From: Nematopogon swammerdamellus
Lineage: Eukaryota > Arthropoda > Insecta > Lepidoptera > Adelidae
Assembly (NCBI GenBank): GCA_946902875.1
Contig: OX336340.1
Location: 5,477,739-5,541,738 of the forward strand
Length of the DNA stretch: 64,000 nt
Direction of reading: 5' to 3'
Shown: positions 63,483-64,000 of the stretch, piece after piece
Position numbering within the stretch: the stretch's first letter is position 1
Layout: every line of letters starts with the position of its first letter
Notes under the pieces: model-generated
What the model was told of the DNA's origin: nothing
The model's input: the letters and a program-made list of their open reading frames with translations, nothing else
Databases searched by the model: none
Translations under genes and position numbers: made by a program

Positions 63483-63847
63483 CCAGCCTCGGTCGCTCAG
63501 TGGCGCGGTCGGTAGACTGTTGTTAAGCAACGCTGAGAGCGGTCAGTACTTGGATGGTTGACCGCTCGACCGTTGGAGGCTGACCGTGGTTCGGATTCCA
63601 CGTTAAACTGTAGGTCCCTTTCCTTTTTACCTTTATGTGGTCGGGTTTATCCCGGGCCGCACTGAGCGAAACGTCGTCGGTCGAAACGGCTATGTAAATA
63701 GTTCGTGTTTTCCGTTCAGTTCAGTCTAGCCGACATGAAATGAAGGGAAGCACTGACATTGCACCAATTTCACCCGGTGTTATGGGTGGTTATGGGCTGA
63801 CATCACGGATGTTGTAGGTGATGTAGCGAACCGTGTCAGTTTCCATA
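63483..63847 (+). mobile_element. SINE-B, full length
   Basis: A box region GGTCGCTCAGTGG (63491-63503), 5S-like GTTAAGCAACGCTGAGAGCG then GTCAGTACTTGGATGG (63522-63566) and B box GGTTCGGATTCC (63588-63599). The body has a small GTTATGGGTG duplication before GCTGACATCACGG, and an A tail. Partly matching flanks (CCGATT before, CCCGATTT after) could be the target duplication. Confidence 0.9.
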
Positions 63848-64000
63848 AAAAAGGCCCGATTTCTGTATGGTCGGCTTGAATGCAGATTTCTGAACTGTGA
63901 ATGATGATGATGATTGTAGAATCAACTCGAACTTGACTATAGGTACTGCCGTGCCTAAGACTAAATGCTGAATTTCCTTCATATGTCATTTTCACATTTT

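Noticed and set aside
63522..63566. 5S rRNA gene
   Set aside because: Only about 45 nt resemble the internal promoter; the rest of a 120-nt 5S gene is missing and the block sits inside a SINE.

Overview
This window looks like a lepidopteran (moth or butterfly) nuclear genome. The evidence is the repeat content: tRNA-derived SINEs with an oligo-A or T-rich end, RTE copies ending in (CTGA)n, CR1/Jockey-type LINE ends with short-repeat tails, Helitron ends of the form GAAGCCGCGGGC...CTAGT, and the very common repeat that opens GGCCAAGTGCGAG and closes ACGGAACCCTAA. There is no bacterial gene organisation. Nearly all the recognisable sequence is mobile-element DNA. The only host coding sequence I can support is one 107-nt exon of an immunoglobulin-superfamily adhesion protein (DIP/lachesin type) on the minus strand at 40675-40781. 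The window is therefore probably mostly intron or flank of that gene.

Family labels used below are mine. SINE-A: tRNA-like head plus body. SINE-B: tRNA-like A box, 5S rRNA-like segment, B box, then body. SINE-C: a third family sharing the 3' part of the same body. LINE-1: the large LINE at 0.8-4.2 kb. Tail-T: 3' ends of related LINEs. RTE: 3' ends of an RTE-type retrotransposon. Repeat D: a dispersed LINE-like segment. Repeat E: a LINE 3' end. Repeat G: the GGCCAAG...GGAACCC element. Repeat H: a short dispersed repeat containing CGACGC.

Layout. 0-7 kb: a headless SINE-A with a 15-bp target duplication, then a nearly intact LINE reading leftward (endonuclease-RT ORF 1228-4230), a 250-bp tandem duplication split by a MITE, and an ORF1-like protein (5769-6596). 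7-30 kb: a dense mosaic of SINE-A/B/C, repeats D, E, G and H and LINE or RTE tails. It also holds a long-TIR element at 20.2-21.1 kb and a foldback MITE at 21.8 kb. 31-34 kb: a Helitron-like element swollen by two internal tandem arrays (5 units of about 137 bp and about 32 units of about 67 bp), followed by about 75 copies of TAGAG and a perfect 27-bp hairpin. 35-49 kb: SINEs, a second Helitron relic, RTE copies, the Ig exon with a MITE 42 nt past its splice donor, a hairpin MITE at 46.1 kb, twin MITEs at 47.6-48.0 kb and nested insertions. 49-64 kb: more of the same, with a hAT-like MITE at 52.3 kb, RT remnants at 54.6-55.1, 57.5 and 59.0 kb, a minisatellite at 60.5 kb and two near full-length SINE-B copies.

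There is no operon or pathway here. The interactions are parasitic: LINE enzymes presumably mobilise the SINEs, MITEs depend on transposases encoded elsewhere, and elements sit inside one another, which gives a relative insertion order at several sites.
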